NCBI GenBank assembly: GCA_963854835.1 | Contig: OY978525.1 | Coordinates: 106,214,917 to 106,278,916 of the forward strand | Direction: 5' to 3' | Source: Megamerina dolium | Taxonomy: Eukaryota; Arthropoda; Insecta; Diptera; Megamerinidae | Length of the DNA stretch: 64,000 bases | Part shown: positions 11,821-22,110 of the stretch, one piece after another | How positions within the stretch are numbered: position 1 is the stretch's first letter | Layout: each line of letters opens with the position of its first letter | The notes under the pieces: model-generated | The model's database searches: none | Told to the model about the DNA's origin: nothing | What the model saw: the letters and a program-made list of their open reading frames with translations, nothing else | Made by a program: the position numbers and the translations under genes

Positions 11821-11851
<31 letters not shown>
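9027..11851 (+). mobile_element. Young jockey-type LINE, truncated just upstream of ORF2
   Basis: The element is bounded by a perfect 12-bp direct repeat, AATATTTTTTAT, at 9015-9026 and 11852-11863. It ends in a poly(A) run from 11823, preceded by AATAAA-like sequence near 11805. The 5' end lies only 13 bp before the ORF2 start, so there is no ORF1 (Gag-like) gene. The 3' UTR is about 130 bp. The intact ORF, long A tail and perfect target duplication point to a recent insertion. A much older copy lies at 826-2310. Confidence 0.93.
9040..11688 (+). CDS. Jockey-type LINE ORF2: endonuclease-reverse transcriptase
   Basis: The 882-codon frame starts at a real ATG and is uninterrupted. The N-terminal apurinic-type endonuclease shows CHWNANGL (residues 7-14), SETH with the catalytic Glu at 37, GDFN (135-138) and SSDH (209-212). 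The reverse transcriptase follows: SPGPDKITGKMIK, KPGKDPTKVASYRPISLLPL, FGFRKQHGTIEQ, FLDITQAFDKVWHDG, HAGVPQGSVLGPLLYLLYTS, and the catalytic FADD at 659-662. A thumb-like C-terminus follows; there is no RNase H domain, as expected for jockey. The product would nick target DNA and prime cDNA synthesis on it. Length is near the family norm. No lesion is visible, but without the promoter-bearing 5' end and ORF1 this copy is probably not autonomous. Confidence 0.95.
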   Translation: MSCLKICHWNANGLSQHRLELIQFLESSQIDIMMISETHFTDKNCYQIPYYKLYTTNHPHGKARGGTAILIKSRIKHHVLEDFSSVYLQATSICLEEYISKLVISAIYCPPRYSITEQQYKEFFSTLGSKFLVAGDFNAKHTHWGSRLITPKGKRLCSIITNHGYDVISNGQPTYWPTDKRKIPDLIDFGVAKGLQMENISTECNYDLSSDHSPTVISIKSPSPQSNCVRKKIDWLKFKKYINSHLPLSTVLRNGHDVDSALEKFNQLLSLALSSATCTKVCKQSNYSPYTPADIELLVRQKRRLRRQWQEFRSPNLKTQLQHCTRKLKQALKNKNNKELEEHIAKLTPGEASDYSLWKSAKKSNRPILTDSPIRLSDGNWARSNCEKGLAFANHLKSVFTPNPPSSQSSLPILTSQPCSITLKIKKKDIFKAIYKDLNPKKSPGPDKITGKMIKELPPASVIHLMHIFNAILRIKHYPKCWKTSKIIMIAKPGKDPTKVASYRPISLLPLLSKVFEKLLVMNITPFINLNQLIPQHQFGFRKQHGTIEQVHRIVTLIRNTFEEKKYCSAVFLDITQAFDKVWHDGLIYKLKLLLPANVSSLLSSYLTKRQFLVHHKDYTTNPLDIHAGVPQGSVLGPLLYLLYTSDMPNNNYTFISTFADDTAILCSRSNPIEATKLLQTHVDSLEIWLAKWRIKVNESKSVHVTFTLRLDTCPPLKINGQSVPQCSSTKYLGIHLDRRLTWKNHIEAKKTQIKLKMNQLWWLLHKRSKLNLEYKVLLYKAILKPIWTYGIQFWGTASPSNIEKLQRIQSKCLRIIVNAPWYMRNVNIHRDLNVSTISEEVAMSCRSYIQKLHNHPNPLARQLLLSKGHRRLKRKDTLNML

Positions 11852-11856
<5 letters not shown>

Positions 11857-11863
11857 TTTTTAT

Positions 11864-13077
11864 AGAAATCAAGTTTGAAAGAAAAGTCTTGTATACATAC
11901 ACAGAGTGTTGTAACTAGAATTGAAAATTGTATATCGAATTTGACGAACATGTTTGTATGATTTACAAAACGAACTAACGAAATGAAAACAAACAGAGAA
12001 AATAAATTTTTTTGGCTGCCATTTACTTGGGACGAACGAAATTTTTTGTTTATTCTTTTCGATATAAACTATCGTCAGACAGACAAGGCAATAATTTATA
12101 CAAAAATACACGCACAGTTGGATATACAATATTTCATGAAAAAACAACAGCAACAACAACGGCAACATTTATACATAAAAGAATATAACTATACACTATT
12201 AACCTAATTAACTTGAAGACGTTTACTCTCCTCGAAGTCATAGTTTACATCATAGTATATACTAACAACTCGCATACATGTAGAAAAGTTGATAGAATTG
12301 GAAATTTTAAATAATTTATTTTATTTTACTTTATTAATACACTTACTACTTTATCTTCTTTTTCTTCCTTATCATCGGTACGCATTTACGTACATACTAC
12401 AAACAATATCTTTTCATTAAAGGATGTTTATGTGCACATACATACATATGTACTTTAAAACCTAGGCCGGAAATCCTTTTCATCATTCATTTAAGCTATC
12501 TGTATACACAGCTTGTACTATCCTTTTCCGTTTCAACTAGTATTTTCTACATTTTCGGGGCTCCTTTTTTGCAGCATCGTCTATAAATATTTTCTCGATC
12601 ATATATTTATTGATTTTTATTTATTTATTTTTTCGAAATATTTTTTCTAGAATTTTTTCAACAAGTGGCCATACTTGTATCTTTCAAGATGTATAATACG
12701 GTACTACGCAAATGGATAATTTATATGTGCATGTAATTCTATTGCTTATTGTTTGATGCAAATTATTCTTGTATATAACTTTTACTTTGCTTTGCTCTTC
12801 TCATACTCTTTGATTGTTATTGGAATTTACAAAATAAAAATATTTGAAATATTCTCGAAAAAATGAACGTGCTGGTATGTATACATGTTGCTTTACACCC
12901 ACACATGCACATCAAATATTTAGAATATTAAAAATTATACTATTATATCGAACACGAATCGTAATTAAAATATGAAACTAAATTTTATGTTTAAATTTGT
13001 TTAATTCAAATAACTTAGCACTAGATTCTGAGTTATGTAATTTTTTTGCCGCATAAAAAATAAACAAAATAAACAAA
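11864..13077. other. AT-rich non-coding stretch
   Basis: No gene recognised. Contains CAACAACAACGGCAAC near 12148-12165 and other low-complexity runs. Confidence 0.5.
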
Positions 13078-13137
13078 TATGTGGCACATAAGTTGCGAAG
13101 AGCTCTTTGGTCGAGCTTCTCTTACAGTACTGTTGTA
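13078..13137 (-). mobile_element. SINE tail fragment next to a mariner
   Basis: The phrases ATGTGGCACATAAGTTGCG and GAGCTCTTTGGTCGAGCTTC match the tail end of the tRNA-SINE in minus orientation. The match stops at the TA that flanks the neighbouring mariner. I could not find the rest of the SINE beyond the mariner's far end, so part of it was lost. Confidence 0.7.
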
Positions 13138-14322
13138 TGAGGTCCAAGAAAAAGAAATCCATTATTTTTGCATTAAATTGAAGGTATTATTTTATTTATT
13201 TTATTTTGCATATTATTGAAGGTTGTTGCCATTTTGAAGGCAATTTCATAATGCTACTCTCATAGAAATCCTCGTCCCTATTGGTAAAAAACTGGGACTG
13301 TCGATTTTCACAAGCTTCTCTTGAGGCGAATTTTTCATCAGCAAAATCATTCGCCATAGATAGAAACAGGTAGTAATCACTTGGTGCCAGGTCCGGACTA
13401 TAAGGTGGATGCATAAGAACCTCCCAACCAAGCTCCTGGAGCTTCTGGCAAGTCACTATTGATGTGTGTGGCCTGCCGTTGTCCTGATGGAACACAATTC
13501 CTCTCCTATTGGCCAAAGCTGGCCGCTTCTGAGCGATTGCTTCCTTCAGACGGTCCAATTGTTGACAGTACAGGTCGGAATTAAGAGTTTGGCCGTAGGG
13601 GAGCAGCTCATATTAGATGTTTCCCTGCCAATCCCTCCGAACACATAGCAAAATCTTCCTGACCGTCAATTCTGGCATGGCCACCGTTTTCGCCGGTAAC
13701 CATCCGCTTCAGAAATGGATCGATTTTGTTGCGATTCAGCAGCGATTTGCAGATAGAAATTAGGTCCATGAGCTTTTTTGCGTTAACTCGTGTGGCACCC
13801 ATACATTGAGCTTCTTTTTGTATGCAGCCTTATTTAAATGGTTCCAAACGGTGCAATGTTGTGCAGTGTATAGCTCCTGGCCAATAGAAATAGTGCTTAC
13901 ATGATGGTCAGACTGGACGATTTCCATTATTTTGTTGATATTTTCGACAATTGGCCTTCCAGAGCGTGGTGCATCTTTGACATCAAAATTACCGGAACGG
14001 AATCGACGAAACCAAAATTGCACGTGATTGGCTGCTACAGTATCAGGACGATAAACACTATTCACATTTTTAGCCGTCTGGCATGCATTTTCGCCTGTAT
14101 CAAAGAAAACCTGTAAAATACGGCGTATTTTCTCTTCACTGGTGATGCGTGCTCAAACAATACTGAGTCAAGCAATCACAAAACTGCCTGAAAAGTGTAT
14201 TTAGTACGAAATTCTATTTTTCTAACGCCATCTAGCGTAACCTGATCGCACTTATACAACGCGAGATGCAGATTATTAAAGCCATCTATTTGGAAAATAC
14301 TTCTTCTTTTTACTACACCTGA
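13138..14322 (-). mobile_element. Mariner element (minus strand), decayed
   Basis: TA flanks lie at 13136-13137 and 14323-14324. The left end reads TGAGGTCCAAGAAAAAGAAA and the reverse complement of the right end reads TCAGGTGTAGTAAAAAGAAG, a clear but diverged terminal repeat. The same family is present at 47251-48344. The length of 1185 bp is slightly short because of internal deletions. Confidence 0.88.
13220..14130 (-). pseudogene. Mariner transposase with deleted first catalytic motif
   Basis: Reading the minus strand, the N-terminal half has FWFRRFRSGNFDVKDAPRSG and VWVPHELT. The core then runs DPFLKRMVTGE and jumps directly to GGHARIDGQ: about 69 bp is missing compared with the copy at 47251-48344, removing the Asp of the usual TGDEKW motif. 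The second and third motifs remain: FHQDNGRPHTS and SPDLAPSDYYLF, then the C-terminal REACENRQSQFF and IMKLPSKWQQ. Frames change several times. The combination resembles the mellifera-type mariners, though I cannot assign the subfamily firmly. It is dead. Confidence 0.87.
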
Positions 14323-14350
14323 TATATTGTCATAATTGTATAAAAATAAC

Positions 14351-14390
14351 GATTCGACCACGACCGTTTTCGCTTGACGTTGTCGTAAGT
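14351..14390 (-). repeat. Displaced 39-bp mariner transposase segment
   Basis: On the minus strand this encodes TYDNVKRKRSWSN, the segment that normally follows TGDEKW in mariner. It matches 47770-47808 at all but one or two of about 39 positions. That is exactly part of the segment missing from the neighbouring mariner at 13138-14322, yet it sits about 30 bp outside that element's right end. Confidence 0.85.
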
Positions 14391-14394
14391 TCAA

Positions 14395-14640
14395 AAGTGT
14401 CTTGAAAAGTCGAACTAGTTGCTTACCGTAAACATTCGCAAAACTATGTAGAATTGAATAGAGCCCAAAAAACGGATAGTGTAGATATCATAAAGCTCTT
14501 GGGACGGAAGCTCTCTATATGATGATATAAATACATTTCCTTCCTATTGATCTTCACATGAAAATATCGCCTGCAAGAGCGCAGTAAAAATTAATCGGGT
14601 TGGCTGTTTTGACAGAATGCACATACGGACACAGGCAAAA
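14395..14640. other. Non-coding stretch between mariner debris and a LINE fragment
   Basis: No gene or repeat recognised. Confidence 0.4.
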
Positions 14641-15315
14641 GTTAATATATGTCCTGGATGACATCAGATTAATCAGTTCCTTAAGTACTTCTTAATAGCG
14701 ATTTCAGGCTTAATTTTTCGTCGAGGAACTAATGGAAAATAAATAGCTCTTAAACGATATATAGAAAAACAAATATGTGGCACTTAAAGCCCCGAAGGTC
14801 TCATTGGCCGAGATTCACTTCCATTACTATTATTAGTATTAGAAGAGACCTACTTTTTTTAGCCGGTTCCGAACGGCAGAACCCTTGTGACATCACTTTT
14901 TCTGAGCTTTGTCACAGAGTTCTTTTAGAAACTTTTTCATGGCAAGTTGTTATTGTCGGAAGCATTACCAATTGCTTGCCGTGGGTACCGTTCGAAAGAA
15001 AAATCTTTTCAATATTAAATTTGTTATGCATTAGCCGGGAATTGAACCACGACCTACATATCAGAAGACCAACACACTGAGCTACTGCACCCACGATATA
15101 TAGATCTCCATATTTATACCGATGGTTCCAAAATGGACCAGGAAGAGAGCGAAGTAGTTTGCTCGCCACACGCGAACATAAAGCATTCCATTCGTTCACC
15201 TCGTTCACCTGATGAGGCAACGACATCTCAAGCTGAAGTTCTGCCAATTAGAGAGATGAGAGCCACATTTAGGATAAAAGTCAGCAGTTGTTGACAGCCA
15301 GGCTGCAAAAAAGGC
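14641..15315 (+). pseudogene. LINE fragment with RNase H domain, interrupted by a SINE
   Basis: Joining across the SINE, the plus strand reads ALKRYIDLHIYTDGSKMD, whose YTDGS is the first RNase H motif. After damaged sequence come SQAEV (about 15229-15243) and DSQAAKKAFH (about 15291-15320), the later RNase H motifs. The order matches C-terminal RNase H domains of I-type and related LINEs, also present at 57541-58345 and 62090-63070. The part left of the SINE (from about 14641) is presumed LINE because the codons run on, but I cannot match it to a motif. Frameshifts and stops make it dead. Confidence 0.6.
14766..15092 (-). mobile_element. Full-length tRNA-derived SINE with 12-bp target duplication
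   Basis: A perfect 12-bp direct repeat, ACGATATATAGA, flanks the insert at 14754-14765 and 15093-15104. On the minus strand the head contains GTAGCTCAGTG (box A) and GTGGTTCAATTCC (box B region), followed by the conserved body. The tail reads AAGTGCCACATATTTG and ends in a short T-rich run. This copy defines the SINE's ends best. Confidence 0.93.
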
Positions 15316-15329
15316 TTTCCATTAAAAAA

Positions 15330-15560
15330 AAAAAACAATTTTTATTTGTCACTTATGAACTCGGAAAAGCCATTTGGTGGAGTTTTTGTTGCAATACTGT
15401 TGTGTGTGTTATATTTTTTTGGACTATTAGAAGGGATATTTTTTTATTGGCCGGTTACGATAGGCACAACCCTTGTCACATCATCAAAAAAATCTTTTCG
15501 ATGTTAAAAATGTCTCAGCCGGGGATGTAACGCACGTCCCACGACTAGGTATGCCAATGG
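15330..15560 (-). mobile_element. Diverged tRNA-derived SINE
   Basis: The plus strand has TTGTCACTTATGAACTCGG, then ACTATTAGAAGGGATA, GGCCGGTTACGATAGGCACA and TCAGCCGGGGATGTAACG, in the order of other SINE copies in minus orientation. About 80 bp of the central body is missing. The tRNA-like head is degraded beyond box recognition. It lies in the same LINE debris as the copy at 14766. Confidence 0.75.
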
Positions 15561-15747
15561 CATTAACCAATGGATCGTATCTGTTTTTTTTTTTACATAG
15601 GGTCGCATACAAAGAAACTGGAGACTGGAAACTTCGATGAGAAGGAGACACAAATAGCATATTTTCTATGTGAAATTCATAAGTAACGACGAGTTACTGA
15701 CAAAGTACTTACTGGACAATCTATGCGACTGTTTATAATCTTCAGTT

Positions 15748-15962
15748 AGTCCGAAGAACTTATTGCTTGCTTATGTGGCCTCTACAACCGAAAATCGATT
15801 TAGACCGAATGTATTCCTCTTTGCCAGCCATCTCTGTTTTTCGTTATGCGGCGCCAGTTAAAAAATTCAATCAGCGACAGGTTCTCCAATACTTGGTCTT
15901 TCCACTGGAGGTTCCTTCTGGGTCGTCATCAAGTGGGTTCCGAATATAATACTATCTTGGCT
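15748..15962 (-). mobile_element. RTE-like LINE 3' end fragment
   Basis: The reverse complement matches 31454-31650 closely: TCGGAACCCACTTGATGACG, then GGAAAGACCAAGTATTGGAG, CTGGCGCCGCATAACGAAAA and AGAGATGGCTGGCAAAG. This is the RTE-type C-terminal signature (RWKDQV...NWR...RDGW). It ends in GGCCACATAAGCAAGC, a short tandem tail typical of RTE elements rather than poly(A). Confidence 0.8.
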
Positions 15963-18089
15963 GAAGTGTGTTCTTCCATCCGCTTGAAAGAACCTATTAA
16001 GTTACATGGACTCTACGGGATGGATTTATCTAGATACTCTGTCGTCTATCGAAGGTTATTTTTGCGAAGACTATGATATTTTTATTCTACATAATTGTGT
16101 AACACCCTAGACTATCTGCGGATCAGCCACTGCAACCAATGAACCGTTCTTAGAATGTATTTATGATTTTATATTAAATATATGACTCGACGAAAAAATT
16201 TATAATTTAAAACTCATTGGTGTAATGTAAACAAAAACTTTTTAAATATTGAAATATTGCATAAAAAATTAGATGAAAATTAGCTACTAACACATTATGA
16301 CTCATACTATGTAGATATTTTATATTAATTTATTTACCATTCAACAAACTTAGTTCATTTCAATTCGTTTACATTAACTATGAACCCAAATATCAAAGGA
16401 ACTGGATGAATTTTTCAAAAATGTATACATATACCAGATTTAAGTCACTTTACCTTATTTTTAAACAATTTTAGAATTGTACGAATACAAATCTATCATA
16501 TTTTCGCTAGTGTTTAAACGTAAAACCGTATAAACAGACTTATGCCACTTTAATAAATATACATACAATATAATTATATTGAATGCAGTATTGAAAAAAA
16601 AAAAATTCTTTAGAACTTACTGTGAATGTTTCGCAATATGTTGATACTGCCACCTGTTGCATAGTTGATGTATTAAAATGTATGTATTCAGTATCATAAT
16701 TAATGTTGCAATCGATCGAACAAATGGTGATCATGCAACAAGAAAATTTGTTGCGTATGGTTTGTGTCAAAACTAAAAATATTAAAGCTGAAGAGATTTT
16801 CAACCTGAAAGCGCTCCAATGAGGTCGCTACTGTTTAAAATTTTCCCATAACAATTTTCAATTGGTTTTTTTTTAGCATTTTTCTTGCTGTCGCTTTCAA
16901 ATTGAGAAAAGAAAAACATATGTTTTTCTATTATTTTGGGAAATTTTAAATTTTTTGTTGATATTTTGTGCTGAGCGTTAAATCGTTGATGACGATACAC
17001 AAAAAAGACCTAGCGGTACAGATAGAACAATATATATATATCGACGACTCCTTATAAAATTTGTAAAAATTTGTAAAATTTAAATTTATAAACACAAGAA
17101 CATATATTTATAAATTTTTTATTTTTTTTTTATTATCATTTCATTTCTTTTACCGACATTTCTAAGCATATTGTGCTTCTAATGGCTAATAAGTTTATTT
17201 CACTATTATCCTTGCTTTCAATTAATTATTTAATTCAACAACTTCAAGTGATCACATATTACACCGCTTGTATTTTTTTATATTTTTATTTGTATCATTA
17301 TTATTGTGCGGCAGCACCGAAAACGTATGTCCTCACCGTTATTTTTAAATAGGCTTAAAAATAAAATTTTTCAAATTTTATCAAATTTTCAATATATTTT
17401 GCACATACATACGAGTATATCTTGAATTTTCTTAAATTCTTTATTTTTAGTGAATTCAATTAATCTACCAATTTCAAATTCAGATTTCACTCTATTCTAA
17501 ACATACATATATATATGTGATGGTCCGCCCGTTCATCTCTAAAGTCGGAAATTAAATTTGATGAAAAATTTGAATTTTCGTAATTTCCGAAAATATTTTC
17601 ACTACCGCAGAAAATCGCATATACCAAAAGAATAATTATAAATAAACGTTCTATAAAAAAAAAAAATATATACACAATTTTCATTCTGTGTGTGTTCTTG
17701 TTGTTTTTATCGGTTGTTGATATATGCTGCTGATGTTCGGTACTGTTGATGCCGCTGCTGCTGCTGCTCTTGCTGTTGCTGATGCTGTTTTTGAGCCATT
17801 TTAATTTTAGAGGTAACCCCAAAAATAAATATCAACCACAACGTCGATCCATTCAAAGCACCATTTCTTTTATTTTTTTTTTTTTTTAGAAAGTATTTTT
17901 ATATAGTTTTTATATGATTTTGTAATTTAATCATAAAATAACCATTTATTTTAACTACAAACAAACACACACAAAAAAGAAAGTGCATACTAGTGGATTG
18001 TCGAATATATTCCAAGAATTAATCAATCAACTTTTATGATTTATATTTATTTATATTATCGATACACACGAATACGAAGAAGCACATTT
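15963..18089. other. Long AT-rich non-coding stretch
   Basis: No gene recognised. Near 17750-17800 the minus strand has an ATG followed by a short Gln-rich frame (MAQKQHQQQQEQQQQRHQQ) that ends after about 30 codons. This could be a first exon of a Gln-rich protein, but CAG/CAA runs are common in fly non-coding DNA and nothing else supports it. Poly(T) runs occur near 17112 and 17871-17887. Confidence 0.45.
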
Positions 18090-18620
18090 GATCACTCAAA
18101 CATTTTTTTTTTGAGTGATATATTTTTATTTTATTTTTTTTTTTTAATTTGAAATAAATTAAAACTTACTAGTTCTTATGCAAACAACAAATAATGGCCA
18201 AAAATATTAAGCACATCTAATTATACGCATAATTTACAGTGCAACAAACAATTGAATTTTTGAAATGAGTTGAGTTTTTTCTTCGACAGAGTTGTTAAAA
18301 AAAAAAATATATATATATGAAAAATTATTTTAATAAGCGCGAATTGCATAGAAGAATCACTCTAATTATACGCATAATTTACACAGCAACAAAGAATTGG
18401 CAAATTGAGATGAATTGATCACTCAAACATTTTTTTTTTGAGTGATATATTTTTTTTATTATTTTTTTTTTTTAATTTGAAATAAATTAAAACTTACTAG
18501 TTCTTATGCAAACAACAAATAATGGCCAAAAATATTAAGCACATCTAATTATACGCATAATTTACACTGCAACAAATAATTGAATTTTTGTATTGAGTTG
18601 TTTTTTCTTCGACAGAGTTG

Positions 18621-18652
<32 letters not shown>

Positions 18653-18845
18653 GAAAAATTATTTTAATAAGCGCGAATTGTATAGAAGAATTACTCTAAT
18701 TATACGCATAATTTACACTGCAACAAGCAATTGGCAAATTGAGATGAATTTTTGAATTGAGTTGAGTTTTTTCTTCAACAGAGTTGTTAAAAAAAAAATT
18801 ATTTTAATAAGCGCGAATTGTGTAGAAGAATCACTCAATTGAAAA
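18090..18845. repeat. Tandem repeat, about 327-bp unit, 2.3 copies
   Basis: Unit 1 is 18090-18416, unit 2 is 18417-18750, and a partial unit runs to about 18845. Each starts with a short hairpin: ATCACTCAAACA, a T run, then TGAGTGAT. Within each unit a smaller block recurs, containing CTAATTATACGCATAATTTA, GACAGAGTTGTTAAAAAA and AATAAGCGCGAATTG, so the array also has a nested period of roughly 160 bp. Units are highly similar, differing mainly in T, A and TA run lengths. Confidence 0.93.
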
Positions 18846-19599
18846 AATGCACTTGATGTAAGCATAAGATACTAAATATAAAACTTTATTTTTATTAACT
18901 ATATTCTGTTTATTGCACAATACATACTCATTTATTTCATCACTGCTGTATACATTTAGGTGCTCGTAATTGTATATGTGATACGGCACTATGTTATATT
19001 TAGGCTATAGAATAATAAACAAAAATAGATAAAAATTTTTACAAAAAAAAAAAATGATCTCAATATCATTTGTATGTTGTTGAATTGGCATAAAAATCTA
19101 TTTTTTTGAATTAAATTAATTTTTCATACAATTTTTTTTTTTTTTTCAAAATCAATACACGATTAGCATCACACTTGGTAAAAATTTCCAATTGAGTGAT
19201 TTAGTGAGTACACATAAAACCGGCATTCACTATGACAACAGGCATGACAATTTATTCAGACAGATGGATGCACTTGTCACATACATGCATATACACGTGC
19301 ACCACACATTATATACGCCCACCATGTTAACTGTGTTGAGACGATTTAGTAAAGACAAAATACTACATATGTACGAGTATGTAGATAATGTGACTTTTTT
19401 TAATTGTCATCATTGCCACCGCCACTAATAAACATTTCGTACCACAGAGTCGCAAATCACAAACTGATCGCTAACTGCGATCAGAACAATTTCTCAAGTG
19501 TTGCTGATCATGCTTTCATTTTTTTTTTTTTTGTTGCTACTACTGCTGCTGCTGCTATTGGTGTTGTTGTTGCTGTTGTTGTTGATCACGATCACAATC

Positions 19600-19628
19600 G
19601 CAATGATGATGATGATGATGATGATGAT
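19600..19628. repeat. (GAT)n microsatellite
   Basis: About nine ATG/GAT units in a row, next to imperfect GTTGTTGCTGTT and CTGCTG runs. Confidence 0.95.
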
Positions 19629-19631
19629 CGC

Positions 19632-20050
19632 TCAAAATAAATCGAAATATTTTTAAAATCAAGCAAAATGTAAGGAAAAGTAATTCTAACATAACTAAAG
19701 AAAGGAAGGAATCATCTGTTTTTTTCATCAGTTGCTGCCACCGCAGTAGCAAATGTAGCAGCAGCAGCATCAGTAGCGGCAATAATGCTGGTGGTGGTGG
19801 AAGTGCGCAGAAAACAATTTTAATTTATTTATATCCGCCCGCAATGCCAACAGGCAACACAGTGCACCCAGCCTGTCCGCCTATCTACTTGGAGGAGCCT
19901 GCCGCCGCATTATCTCAATGTATTGAGTGCGATATTTACACCAAACGACGGACAGATTTTTATATTTGCTTTTTGTTTATTTATTGTTCAATTGTTTCGT
20001 TTGTTTGTTTGCTTGTTTGTTTGTTTTCTTCTTTGACTTTGCATTTATAA
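19632..20050 (+). other. Open frame of unclear coding status (about 140 codons)
   Basis: A single frame stays open from just after the GAT repeat to a TAA at 20048-20050. It has a Ser/Gly-rich start (SSSSISSGNNAGGGGSAQKT), a less biased middle (PTGNTVHPACPPIYLEEP), then a hydrophobic end translated from T-rich DNA. The middle, 19840-19950, is more GC-rich than its surroundings. It could be an exon or UTR of a host gene, but there is no recognised domain and the ends look like translated simple sequence. Confidence 0.2.
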
Positions 20051-21689
20051 AAAAAAAAAAAAAACCAAAACCAACAAAAACGAAATTATTTTCAAATTCT
20101 ACATGATCATCACCCCCATCCCCAAAAGATAAAATCAATGTGTAGCGCAAAACACTGGCAATATGGGCAATACATATGCAAACGAATAATGTAGACGAAT
20201 GATGAACAAGGATTTTATTTTTGGTTCATACGAAGCGTGTATTTTTAAATTCATATACTGCCGCCACACATTAGCACAAGTATCATAAATGGATACATAT
20301 TTATATTTTCGTGATTTTTTTTTTTATGTGTGGAAATTAAAAAAAAAAAAACAACAACAACAAAATGAACCAATAAGTAATAATACAATCCAGTAATTTA
20401 CTCATTGAAATATGTACAATTATCTAAATGTATGTGTTTTCACACAAAGGCTCATGAAGTACATGCAAACTGATTTTCATAGGAGCACAGGGTAAAGTGA
20501 ATGAGTTCTCTCATCACAAGAAACTCCTAGAAACTCAAACTCAACAATATTGCATGATAAAGTAATTAGAAATTTCACCCGGTATATACTCAAACTTATG
20601 AGTGAGATTTGAGTGAAATTTGATTATGATTTATTGCAGATATCTCACAGTATACATGCATATAACAGCAGTAGCTAAACTTTTTAAAGACTCTTCAGAA
20701 GTCCCTAACTACTTATACTCCTTATACTCTCTATTTAGTCCTGAGTTAAAGATGGGGTAAAAAAGCGCTCGAAAATTTTAATAATACAACTCAATTTGAG
20801 CAATTAGGAATAAGTTATCTCAATTCTCTCACATCAAATGTAATGAGTGAAATAAGAGTAACATGATAATTTCTTATTTAAGAAAAAGCAGCTTTATGAA
20901 ATTACAATATTATATCCATTGTATCAATATGAAATTTTCATAAATATCAAAATAATAATTGAAATATAACACATTAGATATACATAAATAATAATTAAAA
21001 TCTTATAAAGAGAGTAAAATACGTTGCTAGCCACGTGACACACAGATATTACATACGTCATACAGGTAGATATATAAAACGTAACACAGCATGAATGTCG
21101 CTACCATTAGCATTACTGGTACTGGTATCATGCGTACTTTTTCCATGAACGCATTCACGCACGTTCAGCATTTAAGCATATAGTAGTATGCCAATTTATT
21201 TGTTCTTCATTTGGCAAAATTTCTATTAATAACGCATTTAAGAGTAAAAATTCTTAAATATTACAAAGAAATTAAAAACAAACTAACAAAAAAATCGAAC
21301 TGAAAAAAAAAAACGAGCAACACATCTTACTTTAATGTAAACACTGCATGTGTTGGAAATGTTGTATAGGATTGTAATCGTGTATGTGTATTTGAGTGTA
21401 TATGCACACTTTTTTTAAATTTTTTTATTGAAATAATTTAAATTTAGCACATTGAAGCATCAATATTTTACTTTCGTTCAATACAAATGTATGTACACAC
21501 AAAAATATATTTTTATACTTATGCATATGCGTCTGACTGTATGGAATTTAAGAAGGAGTTATTTTTAATTTGCCTCATAAGTAAAATTCATCTGTTTATT
21601 ATCAAAAATCCTGCGAGAAATTTTGTTGCATTTGTTGTTCCGATATATTTTGTGAATATTTAATTGTTACACTCTATAGTAGCATCTAA

Positions 21690-21690
<1 letters not shown>

Positions 21691-21785
<95 letters not shown>

Positions 21786-21787
21786 GT

Positions 21788-21839
<52 letters not shown>

Positions 21840-21885
21840 GTATATATATATATGTATATATATGTATGTATATATAAATATATAT

Positions 21886-21963
<78 letters not shown>
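21691..21963. repeat. (TA)n microsatellite tract, imperfect
   Basis: About 270 bp of TA repeats with scattered TATG, TACA and TTTA interruptions. Open frames here encode only alternating Tyr/Ile and are not genes. Confidence 0.97.
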
Positions 21964-21965
<2 letters not shown>

Positions 21966-22110
21966 CGTATGCCGACGATATTGACATAATCGGCATGAAC
22001 ACGCGAGCAGTCAGTGCACCATTCTCAGAGTTGGAAAGAGAGTAGCGTCGGATGGGTCTCACGGTGAACGAGGGCAAGACGAAGTATCTAGTGTCAACAA
22101 ACAACAAACA

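Larger units (their letters stand above)
18846..21693. other. Non-coding stretch with simple repeats
   Basis: No confident gene. Poly(T)/poly(A) runs near 19131-19146, 19520-19532 and 20049-20063; GAT repeat at 19600-19627. One weak coding candidate is listed separately. The part from 20100 to 21690 shows nothing recognisable. Confidence 0.5.

Noticed and set aside
17487..17822. Ser- and Gln-rich minus-strand frames as a host exon
   Set aside because: CAG/CAA and CTG runs are common in fly non-coding DNA. The Gln frame ends after about 30 codons, and the Ser frame turns into low-complexity text. No splice or homology support.
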